Positions 1-8,684 are shown, numbered from the stretch's first letter. The stretch: DNA of 58,091 nucleotides from Alistipes sp. (GCA_017938765.1 JAGBAX010000020.1:1-58091), one strand, 5' to 3'. Translations and numbers: made by a program. The notes: a model not told the origin generated them from the letters alone.

Positions 1-1
1 A

Positions 2-43
2 GCTTTTGGCTTTTGGCTATTGGCCGTTGGCCTTTGGCTTCCA
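2..43. repeat. heptameric tandem repeat, first array
   Basis: Six consecutive 7-bp units of the form GCYNTTG (GCTTTTG, GCTTTTG, GCTATTG, GCCGTTG, GCCTTTG, then a decayed GCTTCCA). The same family recurs at 122-156 and 56436-56463. It lies in the non-coding stretch downstream of sufB. No gene is visible in 1-155. Confidence 0.75.
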
Positions 44-121
44 ACAACCACTTTTCAATATTCAAATTCTTTTCTTATTAGCGCCCTTTATATATCTGTC
101 GGTTTACCGACTCCTATACAA

Positions 122-156
122 GGCTAATAGCTAATGGCTAACGGCTAACGGCTAAC
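122..156. repeat. heptameric tandem repeat, second array
   Basis: Five 7-bp units (GGCTAAT, AGCTAAT, then three GGCTAAC), in reverse orientation relative to the first array: read on the minus strand the unit is GTTAGCC. It starts directly at the sufB stop codon, so expansion or contraction would happen at the very end of that message. Confidence 0.75.
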
Positions 157-1604
157 TACCCCACACTACCCTCAAGGCTGATGGCCAGTAGCTTCTGCGC
201 CTCAACGGCAAACTCCATCGGAAGCTTTGCAAGCACCTCACGAGCATATCCATTCACGATAAGACCCACAGCATCCTCTGTTGATATACCGCGCTGATTG
301 CAGTAGAAGAGCTGCTCCTCCGAAATCTTGGATGTTGTAGCCTCGTGCTCAAGCATCGCCGTACGGTTACGACAATCTATATGCGGAAAGGTGTGCGCAC
401 CGCACTTATCACCGATAAGCAGCGAGTCACACTGCGAGTAGTTACGCGCATTTTCTGCCTTTGGCGCAATCTTCACAAGTCCGCGATATGAGTTCTCACT
501 CCGACCCGCGCTTATACCCTTTGAGACGATACGCGAGCGGGTATTGCGACCCAGATGTATCATCTTTGTTCCTGTATCAGCCTGCTGATAGTTGTTTGTC
601 ATCGCCACAGAGTAGAACTCGCCCACCGAGTTATCGCCAGCAAGCACGCAGCTCGGATACTTCCAAGTAATAGCCGAGCCGGTCTCTACCTGCGTCCACG
701 ACAGACGCGCATTTTCGCGACAGATACCGCGCTTAGTCACAAAGTTATAGACACCTCCGCGCCCCTCCTTATCGCCCGGATACCAATTCTGCACAGTAGA
801 GTACTTAACCTCTGCATCGCGCTCAACAACAATCTCAACGACCGCCGCGTGAAGCTGATTCTCATCACGCTGCGGAGCAGTACAACCCTCAAGGTAGCTC
901 ACATACGAGCCCTCATCGGCAACAATCAGCGTACGCTCAAACTGTCCCGTTCCGCGAGCATTGATGCGGAAGTATGTTGATAGCTCCATAGGACAACGAA
1001 CACCCTTTGGAATGTAACAGAAAGAGCCATCCGAAAATACAGCAGCATTTAGAGCCGCATAGAAGTTATCGGCGTAACTTACTACCGAGCCCAGATACTT
1101 ACGCACAAGGTCGGGATAATCCCTGAGCGCCTCCGACATAGAGCAGAAGATAATACCCTTCTGGGCAAGAGTCTCGCGGAAGGTTGTTTTGACAGATGTA
1201 GAGTCAAGCACCGCATCTACAGCAACTCCAGCCAGTGCCATCTGCTCCTCAAGTGGAATACCGAGCTTATCAAATGTACGCTTCAGCTCAGGATCAACCT
1301 CATCCATAGAGTTGAGTGGCTTACGAACCTTAGGCTCGGCGTAGTAAATAATCTTCTGAAAATCTATCGGTGGAATATTAAGATGCGCCCACTGAGGCAG
1401 GGTCATAGTCTGCCAGTGAGCAAAGGCCTTGAGACGATACTCAGTCATCCACTCCGGCTCCTGCTTACGAGCCGAGATTGCGCGGATAATATCCTCGTTT
1501 AACCCCGCAGGGAAATCGTGAGTCTCAATATCAGATGTAAAGCCATACTGATACTCACGACTCTCAAGGGTCTGCAAAATATCTTGTTCACTATTCTTAT
1601 TCAT
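156..1604 (-). CDS. sufB: Fe-S cluster assembly scaffold protein SufB
   Basis: SufB is the core of the SufBCD scaffold that builds iron-sulfur clusters in the cytoplasm. The 482-residue protein has the usual length and the family's conserved middle and C-terminal parts, for example [19 protein letters not shown] and the region around [16 protein letters not shown]. The frame is open further upstream to 1673, but that longer start lies on the far side of a TATCTTTG promoter box (1619..1612), so I chose the ATG at 1604 beginning MNKNSEQDI. Only about 7 nt separate box and ATG, so the message would be almost leaderless. sufC and sufD would be expected next, beyond base 1. Identification is firm; the start is inferred from the promoter position. 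Confidence 0.95.
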   Translation of the reverse strand: MNKNSEQDILQTLESREYQYGFTSDIETHDFPAGLNEDIIRAISARKQEPEWMTEYRLKAFAHWQTMTLPQWAHLNIPPIDFQKIIYYAEPKVRKPLNSMDEVDPELKRTFDKLGIPLEEQMALAGVAVDAVLDSTSVKTTFRETLAQKGIIFCSMSEALRDYPDLVRKYLGSVVSYADNFYAALNAAVFSDGSFCYIPKGVRCPMELSTYFRINARGTGQFERTLIVADEGSYVSYLEGCTAPQRDENQLHAAVVEIVVERDAEVKYSTVQNWYPGDKEGRGGVYNFVTKRGICRENARLSWTQVETGSAITWKYPSCVLAGDNSVGEFYSVAMTNNYQQADTGTKMIHLGRNTRSRIVSKGISAGRSENSYRGLVKIAPKAENARNYSQCDSLLIGDKCGAHTFPHIDCRNRTAMLEHEATTSKISEEQLFYCNQRGISTEDAVGLIVNGYAREVLAKLPMEFAVEAQKLLAISLEGSVG

Positions 1605-1611
1605 AATCGCG

Positions 1612-1619
1612 CAAAGATA
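1612..1619 (-). promoter_or_regulatory. -7 promoter box of sufB
   Basis: TATCTTTG on the minus strand matches the Bacteroidota consensus TAnnTTTG. Its last G is 7 nt from the A of the sufB ATG, so transcription probably starts within about 4 nt of the start codon. Confidence 0.7.
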
Positions 1620-1722
1620 CAAATAATTCTCCAAACAACCTATATAAAAAAGGTATAAATCACACTTTGTCATACTTTTTGAAAAAAAAGTGAAAAAATT
1701 TTGCAGATTAAGAAAAATTGTC

Positions 1723-1730
1723 TACTTTTG
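1723..1730 (+). promoter_or_regulatory. -7 promoter box of tRNA-Ser
   Basis: TACTTTTG matches TAnnTTTG, with TTTG 19 nt upstream (1700-1703), the expected -33 spacing. The tRNA begins 34 nt downstream. Confidence 0.75.
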
Positions 1731-1763
1731 CCATCCGAAACCGTCAAGGTTAGACATACTAAA

Positions 1764-1850
1764 GGAGGGTTGGGTGAGTGGCTTAAACCAGCAGTTTGCT
1801 AAACTGCCGATATCGTAAGGTATCCACTGGTTCGAATCCAGTATCCTCCG
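1764..1850 (+). tRNA. tRNA-Ser, anticodon GCT
   Basis: An 87-nt class II tRNA that decodes AGC/AGU. The acceptor stem GGAGGGT (1764-1770) pairs with ATCCTCC (1843-1849) including one G-U pair, and the discriminator is G1850. The anticodon stem GCAGT/ACTGC (1791-1795, 1803-1807) encloses the loop TTGCTAA with anticodon GCT at 1798-1800. A long variable arm typical of serine tRNA and a GGTTCGAATCC T arm follow. The full 3' CCA is not encoded; only CA follows the discriminator. Confidence 0.95.
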
Positions 1851-1900
1851 CAGACAAGGCTGATGAATGCTCATCAGCCTTATTTGTTGTCTGCGGAGGA
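1844..1900 (+). terminator. terminator of tRNA-Ser inside a larger inverted repeat
   Basis: GGCTGATGA (1858-1866) and TCATCAGCC (1871-1879) form a perfect 9-bp hairpin followed by TTATTTGTT. It is nested in a second perfect 14-bp inverted repeat, 1844-1857 with 1887-1900, whose left arm includes the 3' strand of the tRNA acceptor stem. Confidence 0.75.
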
Positions 1901-1924
1901 TAAGTGTGTTACCTATCCCCCAAA

Positions 1925-1944
1925 CCCCCTTTCTGTAAAGGGGG
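1925..1944. repeat. perfect palindromic hairpin element
   Basis: CCCCCTTT, loop CTGT, AAAGGGGG: an 8-bp perfect stem. A second complementary pair, GCTACGCAG (1949-1957) and CTGCGTAGT (2005-2013), lies just downstream. The 308-bp gap between tRNA-Ser and glmS holds only these hairpins and the glmS promoter; I see no gene in it. It may be a copy of an interspersed palindromic repeat. Confidence 0.5.
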
Positions 1945-2146
1945 CTTTGCTACGCAGAACACCCTGCTTCGCAGATTATACACCCACAACAAGCACAGGT
2001 TTACCTGCGTAGTAACCAATCCAAAATCAGCTCTCCAGCAACACGCAACAATGCATATAAATCACAATATTACAACTAAATATTCAATAATTTGTTTAAA
2101 AATTAGCTCGTCGAAAATCAGATTTGTTTTTCCAGAAAAAAATACG

Positions 2147-2154
2147 TATCTTTG
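2147..2154 (+). promoter_or_regulatory. -7 promoter box of glmS
   Basis: TATCTTTG with TTTG about 20 nt upstream (2123-2126). The leader to glmS would be about 50 nt. I see no glmS-ribozyme-like structure in it. Confidence 0.7.
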
Positions 2155-2207
2155 CGCGGATTGTTATTATTATATTTGTATTCACTAAAATTTAACGGTT
2201 ATATACT

Positions 2208-4055
2208 ATGTGTGGAATTGTTGGTTATATAGGCCAGAGAAGAGCCTATGACATTTTGATTCAGGGATTACACCGATTGGAGTACAGAGGTTATGACTCA
2301 TCAGGCGTAGCGATGATTGCCGAGAGTGGCGAGCTTAACATCTACAAATCAAAGGGCAAAGTTGATGCATTGGAGCACTTTGCAGCAAGCAAGGATTTGA
2401 GCGGAAGCATTGGTATTGCTCACACCCGTTGGGCTACACACGGCGAGCCAAATGACACAAATGCTCACCCACACTACTCTCAGTCTGGTAGAATTGCAAT
2501 GGTTCACAACGGTACTATTGAGAACTACACCGTACTCAAGCAGGCTCTTACAGAGCATGGATACAACTTCGTGAGCCAGACAGATACCGAGGTTGCTGTA
2601 CAGCTTATTGATTACATTATGACAAAAAACAACTGCTCACTTTTTGAGGCAGTTGCCGAGGCTACAAAGAAGATTGTTGGTGCATATGCAATCGCTGTTG
2701 TAGATCGTCAGAATCCTAATCAGATTGTCGCAGCAAGACAGTCTTCTCCACTTGTAATCGGCGTTGGCGAGGGAGAGTATTTCTTAGCATCAGATGCTAC
2801 GCCAATTATTGAGTACACAAACAAGGTTGTATATCTTAACGATGGCGAGATTGCCGTTATTAATCGTGGAGAGGAGCTTAAGGTTTACGACGCTAAGAGC
2901 GCTACAAGCAGCGAGATTAAGGTTACAGAGCTTCAGATGTCTATTGAGCAGCTTGAGAAGGGTGGCTATCCACACTTTATGCTCAAGGAGATTTTTGAGC
3001 AGCCACGTACACTTGCTGACTGTATCAGCGGTCGTATCTCGGCTGATGGTCAGAGTGTTGTGCTCTCTGGCGTTATGGAGAACAAGGAGCGTTTCCTTAA
3101 TGCTAACCGCATCATTATCGTTGCCTGCGGAACATCTTGGCACGCAGCACTGATTGGTAAGCATCTATTTGAGGACTACTGCCGTATACCTGTTACCGTT
3201 GAGTATGCAAGTGAGTTCCGCTATAGCAATCCAGTTGTTACCGACAAGGATGTTCTTATCGCTCTTTCACAGTCTGGCGAGACTGCTGATACCCTTGCAG
3301 CCCTTGAGCTTGCAAAGGCAAATGGTGCATTTGTATTCGGTATTTGCAACGTTATCGGCTCATCTATTCCTCGCGCCACACACTCTGGTTGCTATATCCA
3401 CGTAGGTCCAGAGATTGGTGTTGCATCTACAAAGGCATTTACTGGTCAGGTAACAGTTCTTGCAATGATGTCTATGCTTATTGGTCAGATGAAGGGCATT
3501 GTGGACCAGCAGACACTCTCTACAATTGCAAACGACATCCGTCGTGTTCCTACCCTTATTCAAGATATTCTTAACCAGAACGAGAAGATTGAGAATCTTG
3601 CAAAAATATTCACTTACGCGCACAACTTCCTCTACCTTGGTCGTGGATACAACTATCCATCGGCTCTTGAGGGCGCACTCAAGCTCAAGGAGATTTCGTA
3701 TATCCACGCTGAGGGTTACCCTGCAGCCGAGATGAAGCACGGAACAATTGCCCTTATTGACAACGATATGCCATCAGTGGTTATCGCTATTAAGGACAAT
3801 GTTTACGACAAGACCGTAAACAACATCCAGCAGGTTAAGGCTCGTGGCGGTAAGGTTGTAGCGATTGTTACCGAGGGCGATACTATTGTCCGCGATATGG
3901 CAGACTATGTTATTGAGGTGCCAGAGATTTCAGAGTGCCTCACTCCGCTGCTTACAGCTATTCCTCTACAGCTTTTGGCATACTACATCGCCGTAAACAA
4001 GGGCAGAAATGTAGACCAGCCACGCAACCTTGCGAAGTCTGTGACTGTTGAGTAA
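2208..4055 (+). CDS. glmS: glutamine-fructose-6-phosphate aminotransferase (isomerizing)
   Basis: GlmS makes glucosamine-6-phosphate from fructose-6-phosphate and glutamine, the first step towards UDP-GlcNAc for peptidoglycan and LPS. The 615-residue protein begins MCGIVGYIG, so Cys2 becomes the N-terminal nucleophile of the class II glutaminase domain (about residues 2-240). Two SIS sugar-isomerase domains follow, with SQSGETADT and the C-terminal PRNLAKSVTVE signature. Full length for the family. It probably heads a glmS, alpha-galactosidase, ysxC transcription unit, because the gaps (23 and 7 bp) contain no terminator. Confidence 0.97.
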   Translation: MCGIVGYIGQRRAYDILIQGLHRLEYRGYDSSGVAMIAESGELNIYKSKGKVDALEHFAASKDLSGSIGIAHTRWATHGEPNDTNAHPHYSQSGRIAMVHNGTIENYTVLKQALTEHGYNFVSQTDTEVAVQLIDYIMTKNNCSLFEAVAEATKKIVGAYAIAVVDRQNPNQIVAARQSSPLVIGVGEGEYFLASDATPIIEYTNKVVYLNDGEIAVINRGEELKVYDAKSATSSEIKVTELQMSIEQLEKGGYPHFMLKEIFEQPRTLADCISGRISADGQSVVLSGVMENKERFLNANRIIIVACGTSWHAALIGKHLFEDYCRIPVTVEYASEFRYSNPVVTDKDVLIALSQSGETADTLAALELAKANGAFVFGICNVIGSSIPRATHSGCYIHVGPEIGVASTKAFTGQVTVLAMMSMLIGQMKGIVDQQTLSTIANDIRRVPTLIQDILNQNEKIENLAKIFTYAHNFLYLGRGYNYPSALEGALKLKEISYIHAEGYPAAEMKHGTIALIDNDMPSVVIAIKDNVYDKTVNNIQQVKARGGKVVAIVTEGDTIVRDMADYVIEVPEISECLTPLLTAIPLQLLAYYIAVNKGRNVDQPRNLAKSVTVE

Positions 4056-4078
4056 AACCTTTTAAACCTTACACCGAT

Positions 4079-6310
4079 ATGAAGAGACTATTAACTGCCA
4101 TTGTACTGCTTGCATCACTTAGCACTGCAGTAGCAAAGGAGTACACACTCTCAACACCAAACACAACCATCATCCTAAGCGCCGAGGAGGGCAAGCAGCT
4201 CTACTTCCGCTACTATGGAGCCAAGGCTACAGCTGCAGATGTTCGCGCAGCAGGCAGAATGCTTAAGTATGACGCCTACCCTGCCTTTGGTACTCGTTGC
4301 GATGCGCCTTATGCTTCGCTTGTAAAGCAGCACGATGGCGACAACGCTACAAAATTTGTGGTTGATAAGGTTGAGCAGAGCTCTGGCAGTCCAGTCTCTA
4401 CCCTATCGTTCTGGCTTAAGGATGTGGCACATCCAAACCTCGTTGTGAAAGTCAACTATAAGGCATATGACGACTGCGATGTTATAAAGATTAACACCGA
4501 GTACTTCAACAATAGCAAGAAGCCTATCGTACTGCAGAAGTATATGTCTGCCGTTCTGCCTATTCAGTCCGATAACTGCGTGCTGATGCAGCTTGAGGGC
4601 AACACAAAGAATGAGAACAACGAGGTGGTTATGCCTCTACCAGTAGGTACGTATAACATATCCACCACAACTGCTTCTCGCGTGGCGCAGTATTTCAACG
4701 CCTCTTTTATGTTGGGTCTTGATGGCAAGCTTGAGGAGCAGAGTGGATCTGTTATCGCAGGTACGCTCGTATGGATGGGAAACACCCACTTTGAGTTCTA
4801 CAATACCCCAGTTTCTCGTGTTCCGACCCTCTTTATGGGTGGTATCAATCCTGCAGCAAGCGACTATACTCTTGCAGGTGGTAAGTCACTGACAACTCCA
4901 GAGATGGTATTCACATACTCATCTAACGGCAAGGGCGACGCTACTCGCTCACTACACCGCTGGGCGCGAAAGCATCAGCTTCTGGATGGCACAAAGCAGC
5001 GCGAGATTCTTCTCAACTCTTGGGAGGGTGTTCACTTTGACATCAGCGAGACAAGCATGGTCGATATGACCCGCGACTTTGCGGCACTGGGTGGCGAGAT
5101 GTTTGTTGTTGACGACGGATGGTTTGGCGACAAGTATCCGCGCAACAACGGCACTACATCTCTTGGTGACTGGATGATTGCCCCAAAGAAACTTCCAAAC
5201 GGCATCCGTTCGCTTATTGACCTTGCACACAACAATGGTATGAAGTTCGGCATTTGGATTGAGCCAGAGATGGTTAATACTCCAAGTGAACTCTATGAGA
5301 AGCACCCAGACTGGGTACTTCGCCATCCAGACTTTGAGCCTACATATGGTCGTGGTAAGACACAGCTCATCCTTGACCTTACCAATCCAGAGGTTCAGGA
5401 CCACGTATTTAAGGTTGTAGACGATCTGCTGACTGCATATCCAGACATCTACTACATCAAGTGGGACAACAATATGTCTATGCACAATGCGCATAGCCAG
5501 TATCTGCCAAACGAGCTTCAGAGCAACCTCTATGTAGACTATACGCTCGCCCTTGAGAAGGTACTTAAGCGCATCCGCGCTAAGTATCCAGATGTAGTTA
5601 TCCAGCTATGTGCATCTGGTGGTGGCCGCCTTAACTACGGCTTTATGCCATACTTCCAGGAGATGTGGACATCAGATCAGACAGATGCCTACCACCGCGT
5701 GCTTATCCAGTGGGGTGCGATGAACTTCTACCCATCAAATATGTTAGCGGCACACGTTGGCTCTGCATATAGCAAGTACACACAGCGACTTATACCTATA
5801 AAATATCGCTTTGATGTCGCCTCTATGTGCCGTTTGGGTATGGAGATGGTACCCGCAAAGCTCAACGATGCCGAGCGCGAGTATGCAAAGCGCGCCATTG
5901 CTGAGTACAAGGTTATCCGCCCAATAGTTCAGCAGGGAGACCTCTATCGCCTTGTTTCGCCATATGAGGGCAAGCGCGACTTTACATCACTTATGTATGT
6001 CAATGAGGCAAAGGATAAGGCTGTGCTGTTTGCATACCGCCACTTCTTTATGCACGATATGTCAAACATAGTCATCCACCTACAGGGTCTTAATCCTGAT
6101 GCTAAATATCGCATCCGCGAGGTGGCTCCAGAGGTGGCTGGCAAGCCAGTGGCTATTAGCGGCAAGGTTGTTAGCGGCAAGTTCCTTATGAGCGAGGGTA
6201 TCGTAATTCCAGAACTTGTTAAGGGATATACAAAGAATGCCCCTCTGGGTGATGTTCGCGCTGGAAACGACTGCCGAAGCGTAATTCTTGAGCTTACAGA
6301 GGTTAAATAG
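4079..6310 (+). CDS. exported GH36 alpha-galactosidase
   Basis: Glycoside hydrolase family 36 enzyme that releases terminal alpha-linked galactose from raffinose-type sugars or galactomannan. The 743 residues start with a cleavable signal peptide (about 1-19, ending AVAKE), so it acts in the periplasm or at the surface. The YIKWDNN motif carries the likely nucleophile D463, CASGGGR is the family glycine-rich motif, and D533 in WTSDQTDAY is the likely acid/base. The gene sits between glmS and ysxC with no transport genes next to it, so it is not in a classic polysaccharide utilization locus. Substrate preference cannot be read from the sequence. Confidence 0.92.
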   Translation: MKRLLTAIVLLASLSTAVAKEYTLSTPNTTIILSAEEGKQLYFRYYGAKATAADVRAAGRMLKYDAYPAFGTRCDAPYASLVKQHDGDNATKFVVDKVEQSSGSPVSTLSFWLKDVAHPNLVVKVNYKAYDDCDVIKINTEYFNNSKKPIVLQKYMSAVLPIQSDNCVLMQLEGNTKNENNEVVMPLPVGTYNISTTTASRVAQYFNASFMLGLDGKLEEQSGSVIAGTLVWMGNTHFEFYNTPVSRVPTLFMGGINPAASDYTLAGGKSLTTPEMVFTYSSNGKGDATRSLHRWARKHQLLDGTKQREILLNSWEGVHFDISETSMVDMTRDFAALGGEMFVVDDGWFGDKYPRNNGTTSLGDWMIAPKKLPNGIRSLIDLAHNNGMKFGIWIEPEMVNTPSELYEKHPDWVLRHPDFEPTYGRGKTQLILDLTNPEVQDHVFKVVDDLLTAYPDIYYIKWDNNMSMHNAHSQYLPNELQSNLYVDYTLALEKVLKRIRAKYPDVVIQLCASGGGRLNYGFMPYFQEMWTSDQTDAYHRVLIQWGAMNFYPSNMLAAHVGSAYSKYTQRLIPIKYRFDVASMCRLGMEMVPAKLNDAEREYAKRAIAEYKVIRPIVQQGDLYRLVSPYEGKRDFTSLMYVNEAKDKAVLFAYRHFFMHDMSNIVIHLQGLNPDAKYRIREVAPEVAGKPVAISGKVVSGKFLMSEGIVIPELVKGYTKNAPLGDVRAGNDCRSVILELTEVK

Positions 6311-6317
6311 TTACAGG

Positions 6318-6929
6318 ATGATAACACGAGCAACTTTTAAGTGCAGCTCTGAGAAGATTTCTCAAGTGCCAAAGGATAACCTTCCCGACATAGCCTTTAT
6401 CGGACGAAGCAATGTGGGTAAGAGCTCGCTTATCAATATGCTAACACAGCATAAGGGTTTGGCAAAGGTCTCTGCTACACCAGGAAAGACTCGTCTTATC
6501 AACCACTTTACCATTAACGACAGTTGGTACCTTGTTGACCTTCCGGGTTACGGCTATGCTCGCACATCCAAAAGCACACGAGGTAGCTTTGCAAAGATTA
6601 TTACAGATTACGTCTTCAAGTGCAGTAAGATGCACTTTCTCTTCGTACTTGTAGACTCACGCCTTGAGCCACAGCGCATAGACCTTGAGTTTATTGAGCA
6701 GCTTGGCATCAACGGCGTACCTTTTGGCATTATCTTCACTAAGGCAGACAAGCTCTCTAAAGCACAACTTACTCGCAGTGTCTCCCGCTATGAGCAGACA
6801 CTCTTGGAGCAGTGGGAAGAGCTTCCGCCAATGTTTGTCAGCTCGTCAGAACGTGGCTACGGCAGAGAGGAGATAGTGGGATATATTGAGAATATTTTAA
6901 AAGATTTTAATAAAGATAGTGTAAAATAG
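6318..6929 (+). CDS. ysxC: ribosome biogenesis GTP-binding protein YsxC/EngB
   Basis: Small essential-type GTPase needed for assembly of the large ribosomal subunit. The 203-residue protein has G1 GRSNVGKSS, G3 DLPGYG and G4 TKADK in the usual order. I placed the start at ATG 6318 (MITRATF), 7 bp after the alpha-galactosidase stop, because the longer upstream frame would overlap that gene with unrelated sequence. Its last 11 bp also form part of the prs promoter region (6919-6950). Confidence 0.95.
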   Translation: MITRATFKCSSEKISQVPKDNLPDIAFIGRSNVGKSSLINMLTQHKGLAKVSATPGKTRLINHFTINDSWYLVDLPGYGYARTSKSTRGSFAKIITDYVFKCSKMHFLFVLVDSRLEPQRIDLEFIEQLGINGVPFGIIFTKADKLSKAQLTRSVSRYEQTLLEQWEELPPMFVSSSERGYGREEIVGYIENILKDFNKDSVK

Positions 6930-6950
6930 ACTTTTTTCACTACATTTGTA
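6919..6950 (+). promoter_or_regulatory. prs promoter with operator-like palindrome
   Basis: Contains the -7 box TACATTTG (6941-6948). The 32 bp differ from the tkt promoter region (47575-47606) at only three positions. GTG.AAAA on the left mirrors TTTTTTCAC on the right, giving an imperfect palindrome just upstream of the -7 box. Confidence 0.65.
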
Positions 6951-6987
6951 CCCGAATAGGTAAACTAAACACAAAATACACATTCCT

Positions 6988-7929
6988 ATGGCTATCCACA
7001 AAATTAAATTCTTCGCAGGTCGTTCATCACGCTACCTTGCAGAGAAGATTGTTGCCGCTTACGGCACAACACTTGGCGACTGCGAGTGCCTTGAGTTTAG
7101 CGATGGCGAGTTCCAGCCACGCTATGCTGAGTCTATTCGCGGTTGTACTGTATTTATTATCCAGTCTACATTCCCAAAGTCTGACAACCTTATGGAGCTG
7201 CTTATGATGATAGACGCGGCTCGTCGTGCTTCGGCATATAAGGTTATCGCTGTTATCCCTTACTTTGGTTGGGCTCGTCAGGACCGTAAAGATCGTCCTC
7301 GCGTTCCAATTACCTCAAAGCTCGTGGCAAATATGCTTACAGCAGCAGGTGTTGACCGTGTGATGACTATGGACCTTCACGCAGACCAGATTCAGGGTTT
7401 CTTTGAGGTTCCAGTAGATGCACTCTATGCAAGTGGCATGTTTGTCCCTTACATTCAGAGTCTTGGTATTGAGGACCTCTCTATCGCAGCTCCAGATATG
7501 GGCGGTGCAAAGCGCGCAGGTACTTATGCAAAGCTACTTGGCACACCAATTATTATCTCACACAAGGAGCGAGCAAAGGCAAATGTCGTTGGCTCTATGA
7601 CCGCTATTGGCGATGTTGAGGGCAGAAACGTTCTTATCGTAGACGATATGATTGACACCGCTGGTACAATCTGTATGGCTGCAAATATGCTTATGGAGCG
7701 CGGTGCAAAGTCTGTTCGCGCTGCTATTACCCACCCAGTTCTCTCTGGTAAGGCATATGACCGCATCAACGAGAGCGCGCTTACTGAGGTTATTGTATCA
7801 GATACAATTCCACTCAACCCAGAGGCAGATCTTCACAAGTTTACAGTTCTCTCTTGTGCAGACATCTTCGCTGAGGTTATCGAGCGTGTTCACAACTATA
7901 AGGAGATTTCATCTATCTTCTTCCATTAG
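6988..7929 (+). CDS. prs: ribose-phosphate pyrophosphokinase
   Basis: Makes PRPP from ribose-5-phosphate and ATP, feeding purine, pyrimidine, histidine and NAD synthesis. The 313-residue length is standard. The flexible-loop region RQDRKDRPRVPIT, the metal-binding MDLHADQIQGFF and the PRPP-binding LIVDDMIDTAGTI are all present. It has its own promoter and is closed by a terminator at 7948-7979. Confidence 0.97.
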   Translation: MAIHKIKFFAGRSSRYLAEKIVAAYGTTLGDCECLEFSDGEFQPRYAESIRGCTVFIIQSTFPKSDNLMELLMMIDAARRASAYKVIAVIPYFGWARQDRKDRPRVPITSKLVANMLTAAGVDRVMTMDLHADQIQGFFEVPVDALYASGMFVPYIQSLGIEDLSIAAPDMGGAKRAGTYAKLLGTPIIISHKERAKANVVGSMTAIGDVEGRNVLIVDDMIDTAGTICMAANMLMERGAKSVRAAITHPVLSGKAYDRINESALTEVIVSDTIPLNPEADLHKFTVLSCADIFAEVIERVHNYKEISSIFFH

Positions 7930-7947
7930 TAGATAGTTGATAATATG

Positions 7948-7979
7948 AGTCGGGAGAGTTGTCTTTCCCGACTTTTTTG
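7948..7979 (+). terminator. terminator after prs
   Basis: AGTCGGGA (7948-7955) and TCCCGACT (7966-7973) form an 8-bp stem followed by a T run. Confidence 0.85.
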
Positions 7980-7987
7980 TATATTTG
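7980..7987 (+). promoter_or_regulatory. -7 promoter box of the HExxH membrane protein gene
   Basis: TATATTTG, directly abutting the prs terminator; the coding start is 28 nt downstream. Confidence 0.65.
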
Positions 7988-8015
7988 CGTAAAATAAACC
8001 AAACTTAACTACAAA

Positions 8016-8684
8016 ATGCTTCGTATTTTATCTTATCCGCTCATTATTCTACTAATTGCACTGGGTATTACTGCTATTATACCAGTTATCGGTTGGAGCA
8101 TCAGCCACTACAGCGCCTTTATGTGGGTTGGCGTAGGTATGGCGGCATACTTTGTGCTATCTATCATCCGAATTTTCAACAAGAATCTTGAGTGGCTTAG
8201 AACATTCTCGCACGAGCTGTCACACACTATTGTAGGTATGATGTTTCTGCGTAAGATTCACTCCTTTGAGGCTGGTGAAGGCGAGGGCGAGATGAGCCAC
8301 AGCGGAGGCTTGCGATTTGGCACAATCTTTATATCCCTTGCGCCTTACTGCCTGCCGATATTTACATACCTGCTACTATTTTTAAGGGAGTTGAGCGCTG
8401 CAAATTCGCTCTACATCTTTGATATCATGATTGGTTTTACCGCCGCATTCCACATCGGCTGTTTCCGCAGTCAGATAGGCACACATCAGACAGATATCAC
8501 AAGCGTAGGCATTCTGCGCTCCTACCTCTTTATCTTTGCGATGTGGGTTGTAAACCTTACGATACTGCTGCTCTCTATCCGCTACGGAGTAATAGATGCG
8601 TTTAAGACATTAGCAATCAACTATTACGAACAGATTGTTATATGGTGGAAATACGCTGTGCGATTTGTTCAGTCTCTAATATAA
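8016..8684 (+). CDS. integral membrane protein with HExxH motif (M50-like)
   Basis: A 222-residue protein with about five hydrophobic segments. Residues around 66-76 read FSHELSHTIVG. HELSH matches the zinc-binding HExxH of metallopeptidases and, because it lies at the edge of a membrane segment, resembles the M50/site-2-protease type. A second metal ligand motif (NPDG-like) is not obvious, so catalytic activity is uncertain. It stands alone between prs and the noncoding RNA with its own promoter. I do not recognise a named family with confidence. Confidence 0.6.
   Translation: MLRILSYPLIILLIALGITAIIPVIGWSISHYSAFMWVGVGMAAYFVLSIIRIFNKNLEWLRTFSHELSHTIVGMMFLRKIHSFEAGEGEGEMSHSGGLRFGTIFISLAPYCLPIFTYLLLFLRELSAANSLYIFDIMIGFTAAFHIGCFRSQIGTHQTDITSVGILRSYLFIFAMWVVNLTILLLSIRYGVIDAFKTLAINYYEQIVIWWKYAVRFVQSLI

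Noticed and set aside
2-156. Possible CRISPR-like repeat arrays
   Set aside because: The units are 7 bp and contiguous, without spacers; there are no cas genes in the window.
1904-2188. A 94-codon plus-strand frame between tRNA-Ser and glmS
   Set aside because: It runs through the palindromic hairpins and the glmS promoter box and has no recognisable protein features.
2155-2207. A glmS ribozyme in front of glmS
   Set aside because: The leader is only about 50 nt and AT-rich; the ribozyme core needs well over 100 nt of structured sequence.
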